64,000 nt of DNA from a bacterium (GTDB lineage: Bacteria; Verrucomicrobiota; Verrucomicrobiia; Limisphaerales; RI-55). The notes under the pieces were generated by a model, which was not told the DNA's origin, did not search any database, and saw nothing but the letters and a program-made list of their open reading frames with translations. The translations under genes and the position numbers were made by a program. Positions 19,206 through 27,665 of this stretch are shown piece by piece. Location: assembly GCA_016124235.1 (NCBI GenBank), contig WGOC01000019.1, positions 1 to 64,000 of the forward strand, given 5' to 3'. Position 1 is the first letter of the stretch. Every line of letters begins with the position of its first letter.

Positions 19206-20843
19206 ATGGCACATCGCGCTCCCAACAACCAACCGCACTTTTGCTCGCCCGCTTTAATCGATCGCCGTCGTTTTCTGACCGCAAGTGCCGCCACGTTCAG
19301 TGCCGCGTTGTTTACGGAACTTCCATCACTCGGGCAGTCTGAGAACCGCGTCCAATCACACTCTCGCTGGACGACAACCTTGGAGGATGAACTCGGCGGC
19401 CCGGCGCAAGGTCCCTGGCGAAGGCTGTTTCTTGACGGTGCGGTCATCGAATCTCAGGCAGGTTTGGAGAAGGTTTTTCACGCCGCAAAAAAGCATCCAC
19501 TAGATCCGGTGATCAAAGCCGACAAACCATGGGAAGGGAGATCGGCCATCACGGGGCCTTACGTTTACGGCACCGCATTGCGCGAAAACGGGAAGTTCCG
19601 CCTCTGGTATCAAGTGCTGAACCACGGGAACAATGTGGCCTATGCTGAGTCACACGACGGGATTACTTGGACCAAACCGGAACTCGGCCTGATCGCATTT
19701 CAAGGCTCCCGAGCAAACAACCTCGTCGTGGCGGACACACAAGCCGAAATCACCGGCGGCCATTGCCATAACCCGGGAGTGATCCAACGGCCCGACGCGA
19801 ACGATCCGCAAAGGCGTTACGCATTGTATGGATTTGACGGAGAAGCGGGTCACGCACGAGTCGCGTACTCAGCCGACGGATTGCGTTGGAAATATGAACC
19901 ATCGACGAAAGCCCGCGCGATGTTCACTTCGTCGGATGTGGTGAACTTCTGCCGCGATCCATATCTCGAGCGCTATTTCGCGACGTGGAAAACGCGGAAC
20001 CGCCGAGGTCGCGCGGTTGGCGTGGCATGGTCGGACGACGGCTTGAACTGGACCAAACCGTACGACGGTCCGGTGTTTGTCGCGGATGATCTCGATCCGG
20101 ACGACACGCAAATCTACGGAATGCCCGCTTTTCCGTATCAGGGGATGTACATCGGCTTGCCGTGGATTTATCGCGCCCGCTACTTCAAATACGGCAGTTA
20201 CTCAGTGAACAAGCTGCTCGAAGCACAGGAAGATTCGCCGCGCACGATGGACACGCAATTGGCCTGGAGCTGGGACTTGATCAATTGGACGCGGCCACCG
20301 GAACGGCAGCCGTTCATTCGGCGCGGCGATTCCGGCACCTGGGACGATGGAATGATCGTGACCTCCCGTGCGCCGGTGATCGTTGATGACCAACTCTTCT
20401 TTTACTACGGCGGCATGGATGGATTGCACGACGGCAAGAACGTGCACGCCGCGATTGGCTTGGCCACTCTGCGGTTGGATGGATTTTGTTCAATGAAAGC
20501 AGGCGAACAGGAAGGCTGGTTGATCTCCAAGCGCGAGCCGTTCCGCAAACCGGAAGTGAACATCAACGCGAGGACGCGTCCAAATGGATTTGTCACCGCC
20601 GAAATCCTGGATCGACACAATCGAATCGTGCCGGGCTTTTCGCGCAAGGAATGCCAGCCTTTTACCGGCGATTCGGTGCGCGCTGTCCTTCGCTGGAAGA
20701 ACGCCAGATTTCCCGCCGGCACAAAACGCGAGGACTCCAAACTTCGTTTCTGGCTGAAGAATGCGGAATTGCTTTCGTATCTCCCGACCGGTCTCGATCC
20801 CGCTCAACCTGACCTCTCACGGTTTCCCCGGACGGGGCCATGA
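19206..20843 (+). CDS. Tat-exported glycosidase-like beta-propeller protein
   Basis: The 545-residue protein carries a Tat signal (DRRRFLTASAATFSAAL, from about residue 20). Its body repeats the pattern of five-bladed propellers of GH32/GH43/GH68-like proteins: VAYAESHDGITWTKPELGLI, RVAYSADGLRWKYEP, VGVAWSDDGLNWTKPYDGPV and LAWSWDLINWTRP. The last third (ISKREPFRKPEVNINARTR onward) is a beta-sandwich-like end. Such proteins are numerous in polysaccharide-degrading Verrucomicrobia. No catalytic acid can be assigned with confidence, so it may be a hydrolase or only a sugar-binding propeller. It is preceded by a 314-base spacer on this strand. Confidence 0.8.
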   Translation: MAHRAPNNQPHFCSPALIDRRRFLTASAATFSAALFTELPSLGQSENRVQSHSRWTTTLEDELGGPAQGPWRRLFLDGAVIESQAGLEKVFHAAKKHPLDPVIKADKPWEGRSAITGPYVYGTALRENGKFRLWYQVLNHGNNVAYAESHDGITWTKPELGLIAFQGSRANNLVVADTQAEITGGHCHNPGVIQRPDANDPQRRYALYGFDGEAGHARVAYSADGLRWKYEPSTKARAMFTSSDVVNFCRDPYLERYFATWKTRNRRGRAVGVAWSDDGLNWTKPYDGPVFVADDLDPDDTQIYGMPAFPYQGMYIGLPWIYRARYFKYGSYSVNKLLEAQEDSPRTMDTQLAWSWDLINWTRPPERQPFIRRGDSGTWDDGMIVTSRAPVIVDDQLFFYYGGMDGLHDGKNVHAAIGLATLRLDGFCSMKAGEQEGWLISKREPFRKPEVNINARTRPNGFVTAEILDRHNRIVPGFSRKECQPFTGDSVRAVLRWKNARFPAGTKREDSKLRFWLKNAELLSYLPTGLDPAQPDLSRFPRTGP

Positions 20844-21088
20844 GTTTACCATCGCGGCGCGCAACGAACATGTCTTGTCATGAAACGAAAGTAGAATTGC
20901 GAGTCGCAAAAACCGCCGATGCAGGGACACCTTCGCTTGACGGCAATCAGCGGCCCCAATTAAGTCTCGTTTGACAAATCAACGACCGAGGAACCCGCCT
21001 CATGATTATTTCTGTCTCCTACAGCACACAAAGCAGTCGTGATCAGCCTTGCAACGACCTATGTGGAGATATCGGTTCGAGGGGAAAG

Positions 21089-21292
21089 CTAATCTTTATA
21101 TTCCAGAATGTCTCCCGGCTGACATTCCAAAGCTCTGCAAAGCGCATCCAACGTCGTTAAACGTATGGCTTTTGCCTTTTCGTTTTTCAGTATCGAAAGG
21201 TTGGCCATCGTGATGCCGACTTTGTCGGCGAGTTCGGTGACGCTCATTTTCCGCTTCGCCAACATGACGTCGATGTTAATGGTGATTGCCAT
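21089..21292 (-). CDS. XRE-family regulator, YozG type
   Basis: This 67-residue protein is a single helix-turn-helix domain: KMSVTELADKVGITMANLSI as helices 1-3, then LTTLDALCRALECQPGDIL as helices 4-5. It matches the short Cro/CI-like YozG group, which is usually encoded next to a DUF2975 membrane protein, as here. The gene starts 10 bases after the DUF2975 stop, so the pair is one operon. It probably represses or activates its own operon in response to the membrane partner. An inverted repeat 28 bases upstream of the partner gene is a candidate binding site. Confidence 0.9.
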   Translation of the reverse strand: MAITINIDVMLAKRKMSVTELADKVGITMANLSILKNEKAKAIRLTTLDALCRALECQPGDILEYKD

Positions 21293-21302
21293 GCTGGCCT
21301 TG

Positions 21303-21800
21303 TTATACCGTCAAGTCGTTCTCGGATTTTAGATCCACAGCATTCTGCAAAATCCGTTCACACATCGCCGCCGCCGTGGCAACCACGATCGAACCGAAGG
21401 TGACAAAAACGCGCATCACAACTCCCGGTGGTCGATCTTCCCGGTCGCCATTGATCATGAAGATCACGCTTACCGCAACAAAACCGATCATGACAAGCGC
21501 GCAATACTTTATGGTCCGCAAAGCTTTCACGGCCTCGTGTGTGAATATCTTGTTCTGTCCGGCATAGCCCAGCACTTTGATCGCTTGATAGAGCGCCACG
21601 AAAAATGGAATCGACGTGATATACGCGTACGCCAGAAAGGGATCGTTGAAATAAATCTCAAAGACTCTGGCGTGCGCGTTTCTACCTTCGACGTGAGGTT
21701 CCCAAAGCAAGAAAGCAAGAGCGCCCATGCCGATGAGCACAATGACCACCTGGAGAAATATCACCAAACTTCGTTTTATGATGAACACGTCACGCCGCAT
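21303..21800 (-). CDS. DUF2975 membrane protein
   Basis: ATG 21800 gives 165 residues with four membrane helices (VIFLQVVIVLIGMGALAFLL, YAYITSIPFFVALYQAIKVL, TIKYCALVMIGFVAVSVIFM, VFVTFGSIVVATAAAMCERI), the normal DUF2975 layout. The gene order DUF2975 then XRE is conserved widely, but the function of the pair is not established. The frame is open far upstream to 21998, but that stretch crosses a hairpin repeat and an AT-rich promoter-like region, so the short start is preferred. The protein is expected in the inner membrane. Confidence 0.82.
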   Translation of the reverse strand: MRRDVFIIKRSLVIFLQVVIVLIGMGALAFLLWEPHVEGRNAHARVFEIYFNDPFLAYAYITSIPFFVALYQAIKVLGYAGQNKIFTHEAVKALRTIKYCALVMIGFVAVSVIFMINGDREDRPPGVVMRVFVTFGSIVVATAAAMCERILQNAVDLKSENDLTV

Positions 21801-21828
21801 TTGATGATCGAATTCAAAATGATTATTT

Positions 21829-21841
21829 ATCGTATTACGAT
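21829..21841 (-). promoter_or_regulatory. Inverted repeat, candidate operator of the DUF2975-XRE operon
   Basis: ATCGTA-T-TACGAT is a perfect inverted repeat with six-base arms and one central base, in AT-rich DNA 28 bases before the DUF2975 start codon. Its size fits a small XRE dimer. Assignment is by position and symmetry only. Confidence 0.35.
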
Positions 21842-21924
21842 CGTTTATTGACGTTTTGCCACTCGAATGAATTGACATCTCGAGCACTGCTCCGAAGCGG
21901 AATCTCCCCCGGGTCCGGTGCAAA

Positions 21925-21960
21925 GGCGAGCGACTCGCGGACAACGCTGTCCGCGCTCCG
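21925..21960. repeat. GCGGACA/TGTCCGC hairpin repeat, unit A
   Basis: CGCGGACA at 21936-21943 pairs perfectly with TGTCCGCG at 21948-21955 around a four-base loop, followed by CTCCGG. The same core with small changes occurs twice near 25.1 kb, in both orientations, also between genes. This marks a dispersed REP-like palindromic element. Confidence 0.7.
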
Positions 21961-22256
21961 GTTCGCGAAGTTAAAGGCGTCAAGGCGTGTAATTCCATTT
22001 GAGAGAGATCCTCCCCGGTTCCGATGCCTTTGGCCTGCCTTTGACTTTGTCCAAATCACTCGCCGGTGCGCTGCCGCGAATCGCTCACAAACTGGTCGCC
22101 TGCCGCAATGCTCTGATTGACAGCCGGAAAGGCGGACTGTAGTTCAGCTAATATGAACACGGAGAGACGGAGTCAACTGAGGGTCGGGTTCATCATAGTC
22201 TTCCGGGACGACCGCATTGAATGTCGGTTATTAAACCTTAGCCCGAATCGCACATT

Positions 22257-22559
22257 ATGACTGAGTTTCCAGACAAGTTTCCTGAGACAAGGTTGATTCC
22301 GCGTCCGGCGACCTTGCGAGGCAAGTTGGCTGCAATGTGGGATTGGGATATGACGGTCAATCACCGGCTGCACAAGATTGGAGGCGAGCCGGACTGGATT
22401 CAGGATGACGAAACTCCTGAATGTTGCGGACAGCGTGCAGTGTTTTACGGGCAGCTCGGATCGCTGGATCGAAAACACGACTTGATCGACAATGGATTGA
22501 TTTACGTCTTCCTATGCCGTAAGTGCCTCAAGAGTCATTCCATATTTCAGTTCTCATGA
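22257..22559 (+). CDS. Hypothetical protein with two cysteine pairs, DUF1963-like
   Basis: A 100-residue protein read from ATG 22257. It holds PECCGQRAVFYGQLGSLD and, 25 residues on, YVFLCRKCLKSHSIFQ. The CC and CxxC pairs with an FxGQL strand between them resemble the C-terminal half of DUF1963/YwqG-like proteins, where they form a small zinc site. The N-terminal part (IPRPATLRGKLAAMWDWD) fits no family I know. The gene lies in the accessory-looking stretch and has no operon partner. Function unknown. Confidence 0.6.
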   Translation: MTEFPDKFPETRLIPRPATLRGKLAAMWDWDMTVNHRLHKIGGEPDWIQDDETPECCGQRAVFYGQLGSLDRKHDLIDNGLIYVFLCRKCLKSHSIFQFS

Positions 22560-22651
22560 AGAAATGGGCTAACCAGGCGACTGACCTATGGTGATTTCGC
22601 TCTCCCTCCATTACCATCGGTCCTCTTATCGTTACGCTCCCGCACACGCAG

Positions 22652-22903
22652 ATGAACAAAGCGTCCCTCTCTGAAAAGATCTCGCTCATCAGCAAGCACT
22701 GGTGCCCTTTGATCGTCGCCGCATTGAATGGCAAGGTACTGAAACTCGTGAAGATGTCCGGCGTCTTTCCGTGGCGCCGTCAGTTAAATGAGGACAAGCT
22801 TTTCTCCGCCAACTTGAGCATGTTCTTGGTGAATGCGAAAACGTCTGACTTGGGCTCGGCCCGTCGGGGATCATTCAACTCGAATTGCCGGTATTTTCTT
22901 TAG
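22652..22903 (+). pseudogene. Remnant of a cupin-domain gene
   Basis: The first 50 residues (SLSEKISLISKHWCPLIVAA and LNGKVLKLVKMSGVFPW) align by eye with small one-domain cupins that begin LxEKxxLxxxHWxPxIVxxLNG. Where that family has its metal motif HxHxxEDELF, this frame reads RRQLNEDKLF, so both histidines are gone. After the EDKLF block the frame turns into unrelated residues and stops at residue 83, while intact members run to about 115. A frameshift or deletion removed the second cupin strand set. Almost certainly not a working cupin. Confidence 0.6.
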
Positions 22904-22908
22904 CCACC

Positions 22909-23340
22909 ATGCGCGTGCTGACACTCATTGGACCATGTGTCATTGCAATGGCCTTCTGTGGGTGCCTGATCCCGGAAGGGCGACGGGTGGTTTCCGGGCA
23001 TGAGTATTCATCAGAGGCAATAGCGTTTCTCGATGCGCCGGGAGCGACGCGACAGGAAACGATTGCCACGCTCGGACTTCCATCATGGGAGTCGAAGGAC
23101 TCGAAGGTGCTTTTGTACTTATGGGACTCCGCCCTGAAGTGGCGGTTTGTTCCACCAGAGAATTGGTCAAAACTCGGTATCGGCGAGTCGGAGTCAGAAA
23201 CAAAAGAAGAGCGTTGGGCTTTGCTGATCGCGTACGACGACGCCGGCACTGTGACGGCGCACGCGGTTCGCCGTATCGGCAAGGTTGCATTGGAGGATGC
23301 CTGTGTGAGTTGGTCTCGCGAATTGAACGATAGGCATTAA
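22909..23340 (+). CDS. Putative lipoprotein, BamE/SmpA-like
   Basis: ATG 22909 gives 143 residues beginning with a lipoprotein-type signal (MRVLTLIGPCVIAMAFCGC), the likely acylated Cys being near residue 19. The mature part has a GATRQETIATLGLPSWESKD segment followed by a beta strand (VLLYLWD), the pattern of the small outer-membrane assembly fold where a Gly-x-Thr helix leads to LGxP. The lipobox is imperfect (FCG before Cys). No neighbour suggests a job. It starts 5 bases after the broken cupin gene. Confidence 0.65.
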   Translation: MRVLTLIGPCVIAMAFCGCLIPEGRRVVSGHEYSSEAIAFLDAPGATRQETIATLGLPSWESKDSKVLLYLWDSALKWRFVPPENWSKLGIGESESETKEERWALLIAYDDAGTVTAHAVRRIGKVALEDACVSWSRELNDRH

Positions 23341-23520
23341 TAAAGTGTTCGTCCAAATCGCAATGTCTGACCGTTCAGTCTGCGAAACTGGCTTTTGCCG
23401 CGGCGGATTGCAAAGGGGGGCGTGAAGCTTGGTCCGCCCGCGCGGACTTCCTTGCGGGAGGGAGAATTGTCCTCGTCACGATTCGAGCCAACCGGCACGC
23501 TTTGATTTTCACCCGGTTCC

Positions 23521-24843
23521 ATGCGCACGACTCAAATGGCCGACGATTTTGTTCTGCCGACCCTGCTCTTTGCGGCGCTGGGCGGGATGACGTGGGCGGT
23601 GCGCGGCAGTTCCGGTTACGGGGCCTCGGCAGGTTGCCTGTTTGCCGGCGTGACGTGGGGAACCGCCTGGTGGTTTGTCGCCCGCGATCCGGGTCCGGTG
23701 CAATCCCGACGCTACGCCTCGGGCTGGATCATTCTCGCGCTTGCGATTGGGATTGGTCTTTCGGGAAATCGCGGCTGGATGCAGTGGCCTGCATTCTTTG
23801 ACGGACATCTGCAGACCAACTACGCCAAGGGCGAATCCATTCCCATCTCGCAGGCTTATGGTTTTCTCTGGTTGTTCATCGCGGGCGTGCCTTGGGCGGG
23901 CATCGGCGCCTGCCTGCTCGCGTGGTGCGCCTCCGGACCACGATCATCGCTCAAGCAATGGATTGGCCGGCTCGCGTTTGCATTTGGCGGCGCGTTGATT
24001 GCTCGCTTTTGCATAGTTCATTTCCCGCAGTTCTTCCTGCCGCTTTATTCCAGTCACGCCGCGCAATACGCCGATCTACACGCCAACCCAAACCTTCGTC
24101 GTCTCATCAACGATTGCACGGCCGCCATCACGCACTTCGGGTTTTACCTGGGCTGTCTGGGATTTGAAGCGATCCGGCGTGATCGAAAGAACGTTGTCTT
24201 GATCACGACCGTCGGCCTGTTGAACGGCATCGGCTGGGCGGCGTTGCAAAACTGGTCGTGGGCGAAGCGATTCTGGCCGGATGCGCACTTCAACTTCTGG
24301 CGCTGCTGGGAATCATCCGGCGGGATCACCATCGGCATCGCGTACGGCGTCGCCTTCTATTTGGTGAACCGTCCGGCGGGCGGAGTGGAAGAATCGAACC
24401 CCGTGCCGCATCCAGGCAATGAACGTCCAAACCTCGAACGATTCGCGGTGTACTTTGGTTTGCTGTTCGGCCTGGGGTTGTCCGTCAAAAGCGGATTGAA
24501 AGGTTGGGCGAACATCTACCTCGGCAACGAGGACTACTGGAACGGTGTCCTTTGGAATGTCATCGGTCCGTTGCTCCTCCTCGGAACGATCGTCCTCCTG
24601 GTCCGAATTCGCCAACAACCGCTACCGAAGAATTATCAAGGCGACATTTTTCCGAACGCGTATCGATTGCTGTGGCTGGTGTTGATCACGCAGAATATCC
24701 TGGCCCAACTCGTGACGGGCCCGCTGAAGGAATGGAACGAAGTCGCGTTCAACCTTTACTACCTTCTCCTGTTCATCATCTCCGGTGTGATTGTCCAGCA
24801 CCTGCAATCGCTGAAGCGTCGGCAACCGCTTTCTTCGCGGTGA
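23521..24843 (+). CDS. Multi-pass membrane protein of unknown function
   Basis: This 440-residue protein has roughly ten hydrophobic segments, including PTLLFAALGGMTWAVRG near the start, GWIILALAIGIGLSG, GFLWLFIAGVPWAGIGACLL, LFGLGLSVKSGLKGWANIYL and LYYLLLFIISGVIVQHL at the end. Conserved-looking polar residues sit in WAVRGSSGYGASAG. I do not recognise a transporter or enzyme family. ATG 23521 is used; ATG 23536 would drop five residues. A hairpin with a T tract follows the stop by about 35 bases, so it is probably transcribed alone. Confidence 0.75.
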   Translation: MRTTQMADDFVLPTLLFAALGGMTWAVRGSSGYGASAGCLFAGVTWGTAWWFVARDPGPVQSRRYASGWIILALAIGIGLSGNRGWMQWPAFFDGHLQTNYAKGESIPISQAYGFLWLFIAGVPWAGIGACLLAWCASGPRSSLKQWIGRLAFAFGGALIARFCIVHFPQFFLPLYSSHAAQYADLHANPNLRRLINDCTAAITHFGFYLGCLGFEAIRRDRKNVVLITTVGLLNGIGWAALQNWSWAKRFWPDAHFNFWRCWESSGGITIGIAYGVAFYLVNRPAGGVEESNPVPHPGNERPNLERFAVYFGLLFGLGLSVKSGLKGWANIYLGNEDYWNGVLWNVIGPLLLLGTIVLLVRIRQQPLPKNYQGDIFPNAYRLLWLVLITQNILAQLVTGPLKEWNEVAFNLYYLLLFIISGVIVQHLQSLKRRQPLSSR

Positions 24844-24877
24844 AGTGGAATCACAGCTTCCCAGTCGCCCTGGCCTC

Positions 24878-24902
24878 AAGGCGGTGCGAATGCCGCCTTT
24901 TC
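24878..24902 (+). terminator. Terminator-like hairpin after the membrane protein gene
   Basis: AAGGCGG at 24878-24884 pairs with CCGCCTT at 24893-24899 around an eight-base loop and runs into TTTTC. The T tract is short, and the hairpin could instead be one more dispersed palindrome. Confidence 0.45.
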
Positions 24903-24964
24903 GGTTCGGGGATTTAAAGCACAAGATTTCATCCGGGCGATGGCTTTCCCTGAACCGGAGTGTG

Positions 24965-24985
24965 CTGCCGGCAGCTTGCCGGCAG
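24965..24985. repeat. CTGCCGGCA palindromic element
   Basis: CTGCCGGCA (24965-24973) and TGCCGGCAG (24977-24985) form a perfect nine-base stem with a three-base loop. There is no T tract on either side, so it is read as a repeat rather than a terminator. Confidence 0.5.
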
Positions 24986-25062
24986 TTCGGAACGCCAAGA
25001 TTGATTTCAAGGCACCGACGCGCGAATGCAAAATCGTGGCGACCTTCCGTGCACCTCCCACT

Positions 25063-25131
25063 CGGAGCGCGGACAGCTTTGTCCGCGCGAGACAAATACA
25101 GGCAAGTTGCGGACAAGGCTGTCCGCGCTCC
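25063..25131. repeat. Inverted pair of GCGGACA hairpin repeats, units B and C
   Basis: Unit B (GGAGCGCGGACAGC at 25064-25077, then TTTGTCCGCGC) and unit C (GCGGACAAGGC at 25109-25119, then TGTCCGCGCTCC) are the same element in opposite orientation, about 20 bases apart. Each folds alone, and the pair could form one longer stem. The core equals unit A near 21.94 kb. Confidence 0.75.
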
Positions 25132-25233
25132 TGTTCAACGCCCCGATGCGCCCGTTGTCGTACACCTGCCGAGAATTGTGTTGGCTCGGACCGGTGTTTC
25201 CCTTTAATCCATTCTACAACCAACGAGAATCCC

Positions 25234-26553
25234 ATGAACTACACCCCTGATTTCAATCCGAAATTCGGCACGCTGGGCGCCGAAGTCACCAAACATTGGC
25301 CCGAGTCAACGATCTTGAAGAACCGAAACAACAAGAAGACTGATACGCTGGGCATTGCGCTGTCCGGTGGCGGATACCGGTCGGCGATCTTTTGCTACGG
25401 CATTTTGCGCGGTTTGTATGAACTGGGCGTTCTCCAAAAGGCCGACTACCTGTCCGCCGTTTCCGGCGGTTCCTGGATCGCGACGGCCTTCTCGATGGCG
25501 GAGAATTTGGATTACTTCTTCTCGCTGCCGGACGATCACGCAAATTTCATGGAGGAAGGTTTCGAATCGCTCCTGGTCAATCCCATGCGGTTGCTCGAGG
25601 AGGCCGCGTTGACCCGTCCCGACAACAATTACGTGAGCGACCTCTACGGCCGGCTCATCGCGCGGACGTTTCTGCGCGAGCACGGCGATTACTCGCGCTA
25701 CAATCCGCTTACCGACAACAAGCTGATCCAGGATGGCGACCGTCCCTTTTTGTTGCTCAACGGCACACTTCATTTCCGCCGGCCCAAGACGTTCGACATC
25801 ACCGAGGAATGTTTCGAGATGAACCGGCTTTACTGCGGCTCGCGTTCGCTTGGTTATCTGGACACGAAGGAAATGCTCGCCGACGACGATCCGATCCGCA
25901 TTCGCGACGCGGTGGCGATCTCCGGTGCCGCCGTGGCCGCCCACGTACCCGGCCTGGGCGACGAAGTTTCGGGTCTCGGTCTGAGCCGCGAGATCATCAA
26001 CTTTGCCGACGGCCGCAAAACGCCGTTTCCCAATCCGCCGGACGCGGAACGGCTCGACGTGGACGACGGCGGCAAATACAACAATCTCGGCGTCGAGTCG
26101 CTGGTGAATCGCGGTTGCGGCTACATCATCGTGGTCGACGCCGAACATGACCCGGAGCACAAGAACGGAAAGATGTCCGGACAAAAGTACGAAGGACTGC
26201 GCACGCTGATGAACCGGAACCACATTCCGCAGCCAAACTTTGTGATCAAGCAACTGGATCAGGCGAACCAGGCCGTGCATTTGGTCCCCGGCAAAAGAAC
26301 GGTGCCGGACGTTCTTTATGTGAAGCTCAAATCCGTGGCCGCGTTTGACAAGGCCGCGGCCAAAAAGCCGTACAATCAACCGGGCTTCCTCCAGAATCTG
26401 TTCGGTCGCGGCGACTTTGCGTTCAATCCGCAATTCAGCACGGCGAAACTCGACTACAGCTTCGCGGAACATCGCAACCTGACAGAACTTGGAACCTACA
26501 TCGTCAAGCAGAACGCCGACACGTTCACTAGTTTCGCCGCAAAGTCGAAATGA
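25234..26553 (+). CDS. Patatin-like phospholipase
   Basis: ATG 25234 gives 439 residues. The patatin hallmarks are clear: the oxyanion loop LSGGGYRSA (45-51), the nucleophile elbow SAVSGGSW with Ser about 77, and the dyad Asp in DVDDGGKYNN. This is the serine lipase/acyl hydrolase type that acts on membrane lipids. No signal peptide is seen, so it is cytoplasmic or exported by another route. It stands alone after a repeat-filled spacer. The C-terminal third (FLQNLFGRGDFAFNPQ onward) is not part of the core fold. Whether it acts on phospholipids or storage lipid is open. Confidence 0.87.
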   Translation: MNYTPDFNPKFGTLGAEVTKHWPESTILKNRNNKKTDTLGIALSGGGYRSAIFCYGILRGLYELGVLQKADYLSAVSGGSWIATAFSMAENLDYFFSLPDDHANFMEEGFESLLVNPMRLLEEAALTRPDNNYVSDLYGRLIARTFLREHGDYSRYNPLTDNKLIQDGDRPFLLLNGTLHFRRPKTFDITEECFEMNRLYCGSRSLGYLDTKEMLADDDPIRIRDAVAISGAAVAAHVPGLGDEVSGLGLSREIINFADGRKTPFPNPPDAERLDVDDGGKYNNLGVESLVNRGCGYIIVVDAEHDPEHKNGKMSGQKYEGLRTLMNRNHIPQPNFVIKQLDQANQAVHLVPGKRTVPDVLYVKLKSVAAFDKAAAKKPYNQPGFLQNLFGRGDFAFNPQFSTAKLDYSFAEHRNLTELGTYIVKQNADTFTSFAAKSK

Positions 26554-26724
26554 CATGTACCTTAATTGTCCTTGCGACAATCAGATTGATTAGATTTTGC
26601 GTTATGATGGTGCCGGAATTGATGGAAGGAACAATCGATAGCGTTTTGGCGTTGTTGCAATCGGGTCTTAGGACGTCGGATTCTAGTTTTGAGGCGCATT
26701 AATCGGTTGTCAGTCATCATCATC

Positions 26725-27045
26725 ATGCAGGTGGGCGATCACAAACCAACCAAGGAACGGGCTCTGTGGCTCGTCGTTTGCCATCGGGTAACCCAAGCGC
26801 TCGCACCCGTCCTGATCCTTTATGCCCTTGTCGGTGGTCCATCCATGGCGCTCCGATTTAAGTTTGCCCATTCGAGAATCCGTGTCCTTCCGGCATTACT
26901 GAATTCGTTATTGACTCCGCACTATTTAATAGCAGCGCATTCGGAGAAATATTACAACTACCTTGCTTGGTGGGCCGAGGTGGGCGGCTATGCCGGAGCG
27001 CGCATACCTTATTCGGCGTATCGGAAACAATATATCGATGATTAG
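26725..27045 (+). CDS. Hypothetical small membrane-associated protein
   Basis: Read from ATG 26725, 106 residues. One hydrophobic segment (LAPVLILYALVGGPSMAL) is followed by a soluble end rich in aromatic residues (YLIAAHSEKYYNYLAWWAEV). The layout of a YALxxGP helix followed by a short tyrosine-rich tail is typical of small orphan proteins in Planctomycetes and Verrucomicrobia. An in-frame TTG at 26689 would add 12 residues. The 170 bases before it contain only a weak stem after the patatin gene. No function can be assigned. Confidence 0.5.
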   Translation: MQVGDHKPTKERALWLVVCHRVTQALAPVLILYALVGGPSMALRFKFAHSRIRVLPALLNSLLTPHYLIAAHSEKYYNYLAWWAEVGGYAGARIPYSAYRKQYIDD

Positions 27046-27101
27046 GCTGACCATACCGCCAGGGGAATTCCCAAGATGGACCTTCGGATTCGACTGTTGC
27101 G

Positions 27102-27665
27102 ATGAAACTTGAATCTCAGTTCGTGAGTCGTTGCTGGATCTCGTTCCAATGTCCCTTCCGCGTTCGAGGTTGGATCGTACTCAGATTTGCGCACCTCGTG
27201 TCTTGGGGGATGTTGGCAGTTGGCCTCGCGGGCTGCACGACGCCAAAAGCACCAGCGGACGAAACGGAGAGAGTGTCGGAAGGCGAGGCGTCGTCTGATG
27301 TGCCAAAATTGTATTTGCATTTTGGGACTGTCCAAAGCGATCCACAGAGACTTCTTTCGACCCGATTAACAGTCGGCGTATGGTTCTATGTTGCTGGCGG
27401 TGGTGATGAATATTGGTCCCTCGAAGGGCGAGTTACCCGAAACGAGGGAACTCTGCGCGCAGAGAGACTCGCAGGGAACTGTGGGCCCTTCGCTGGCTTC
27501 TATGACGGCGCTGTGCAGACAGAAGAGCCCTTTTTCGCTCAGAGTGGCGCCGGGAGCGGGGGAGCCGGACCAGTTTGGTTTGGTATATCGACCAATTCGG
27601 ACCCCGGACCGATCATCGATATGGTTAGATTGCACTTCAAGGGCCTGCTGCAGCAAAATCAATAG
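27102..27665 (+). CDS. Putative lipoprotein of unknown function
   Basis: This 187-residue frame has the lipobox LAVGLAGC at about residues 38-45, preceded by a membrane-like helix (WIVLRFAHLVSWGMLAVGLA). The signal region is longer than usual, so the true start may differ, but no better internal start is present. The mature part is predicted mostly beta (LTVGVWFYVAGGGDEYWSLE) with a Gly-rich stretch near residue 150. It starts 56 bases after the previous small gene. No family is recognised. Confidence 0.55.
   Translation: MKLESQFVSRCWISFQCPFRVRGWIVLRFAHLVSWGMLAVGLAGCTTPKAPADETERVSEGEASSDVPKLYLHFGTVQSDPQRLLSTRLTVGVWFYVAGGGDEYWSLEGRVTRNEGTLRAERLAGNCGPFAGFYDGAVQTEEPFFAQSGAGSGGAGPVWFGISTNSDPGPIIDMVRLHFKGLLQQNQ

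Larger units (their letters stand above)
21801..22256 (+). other. Spacer with promoter-like DNA and a hairpin repeat
   Basis: No convincing gene is present. The left third is AT-rich and contains an inverted repeat suited to control the DUF2975 operon. The middle holds a GCGGACA hairpin repeat of the same type as those near 25.1 kb. The right part up to the ATG at 22257 has scattered stops in all frames and no recognisable element. Confidence 0.6.
24844..25233 (+). other. Spacer rich in hairpin repeats
   Basis: No credible gene is seen. In order it holds a terminator-like hairpin, a CTGCCGGCA palindrome, and two GCGGACA hairpin units in opposite orientation. The frame of the patatin gene is open through here, but the residues encoded are repeat-derived and the real start is the ATG at 25234. 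Confidence 0.65.

Noticed and set aside
24388-24405. tRNA T-loop-like GGTTCGATTC on the minus strand
   Set aside because: It lies inside the membrane protein gene and the flanking bases cannot form a T stem or acceptor stem.
26565-26581. ATTGTC/GACAAT stem after the patatin gene
   Set aside because: Short AT-rich stem without a T tract; too weak to call a terminator.
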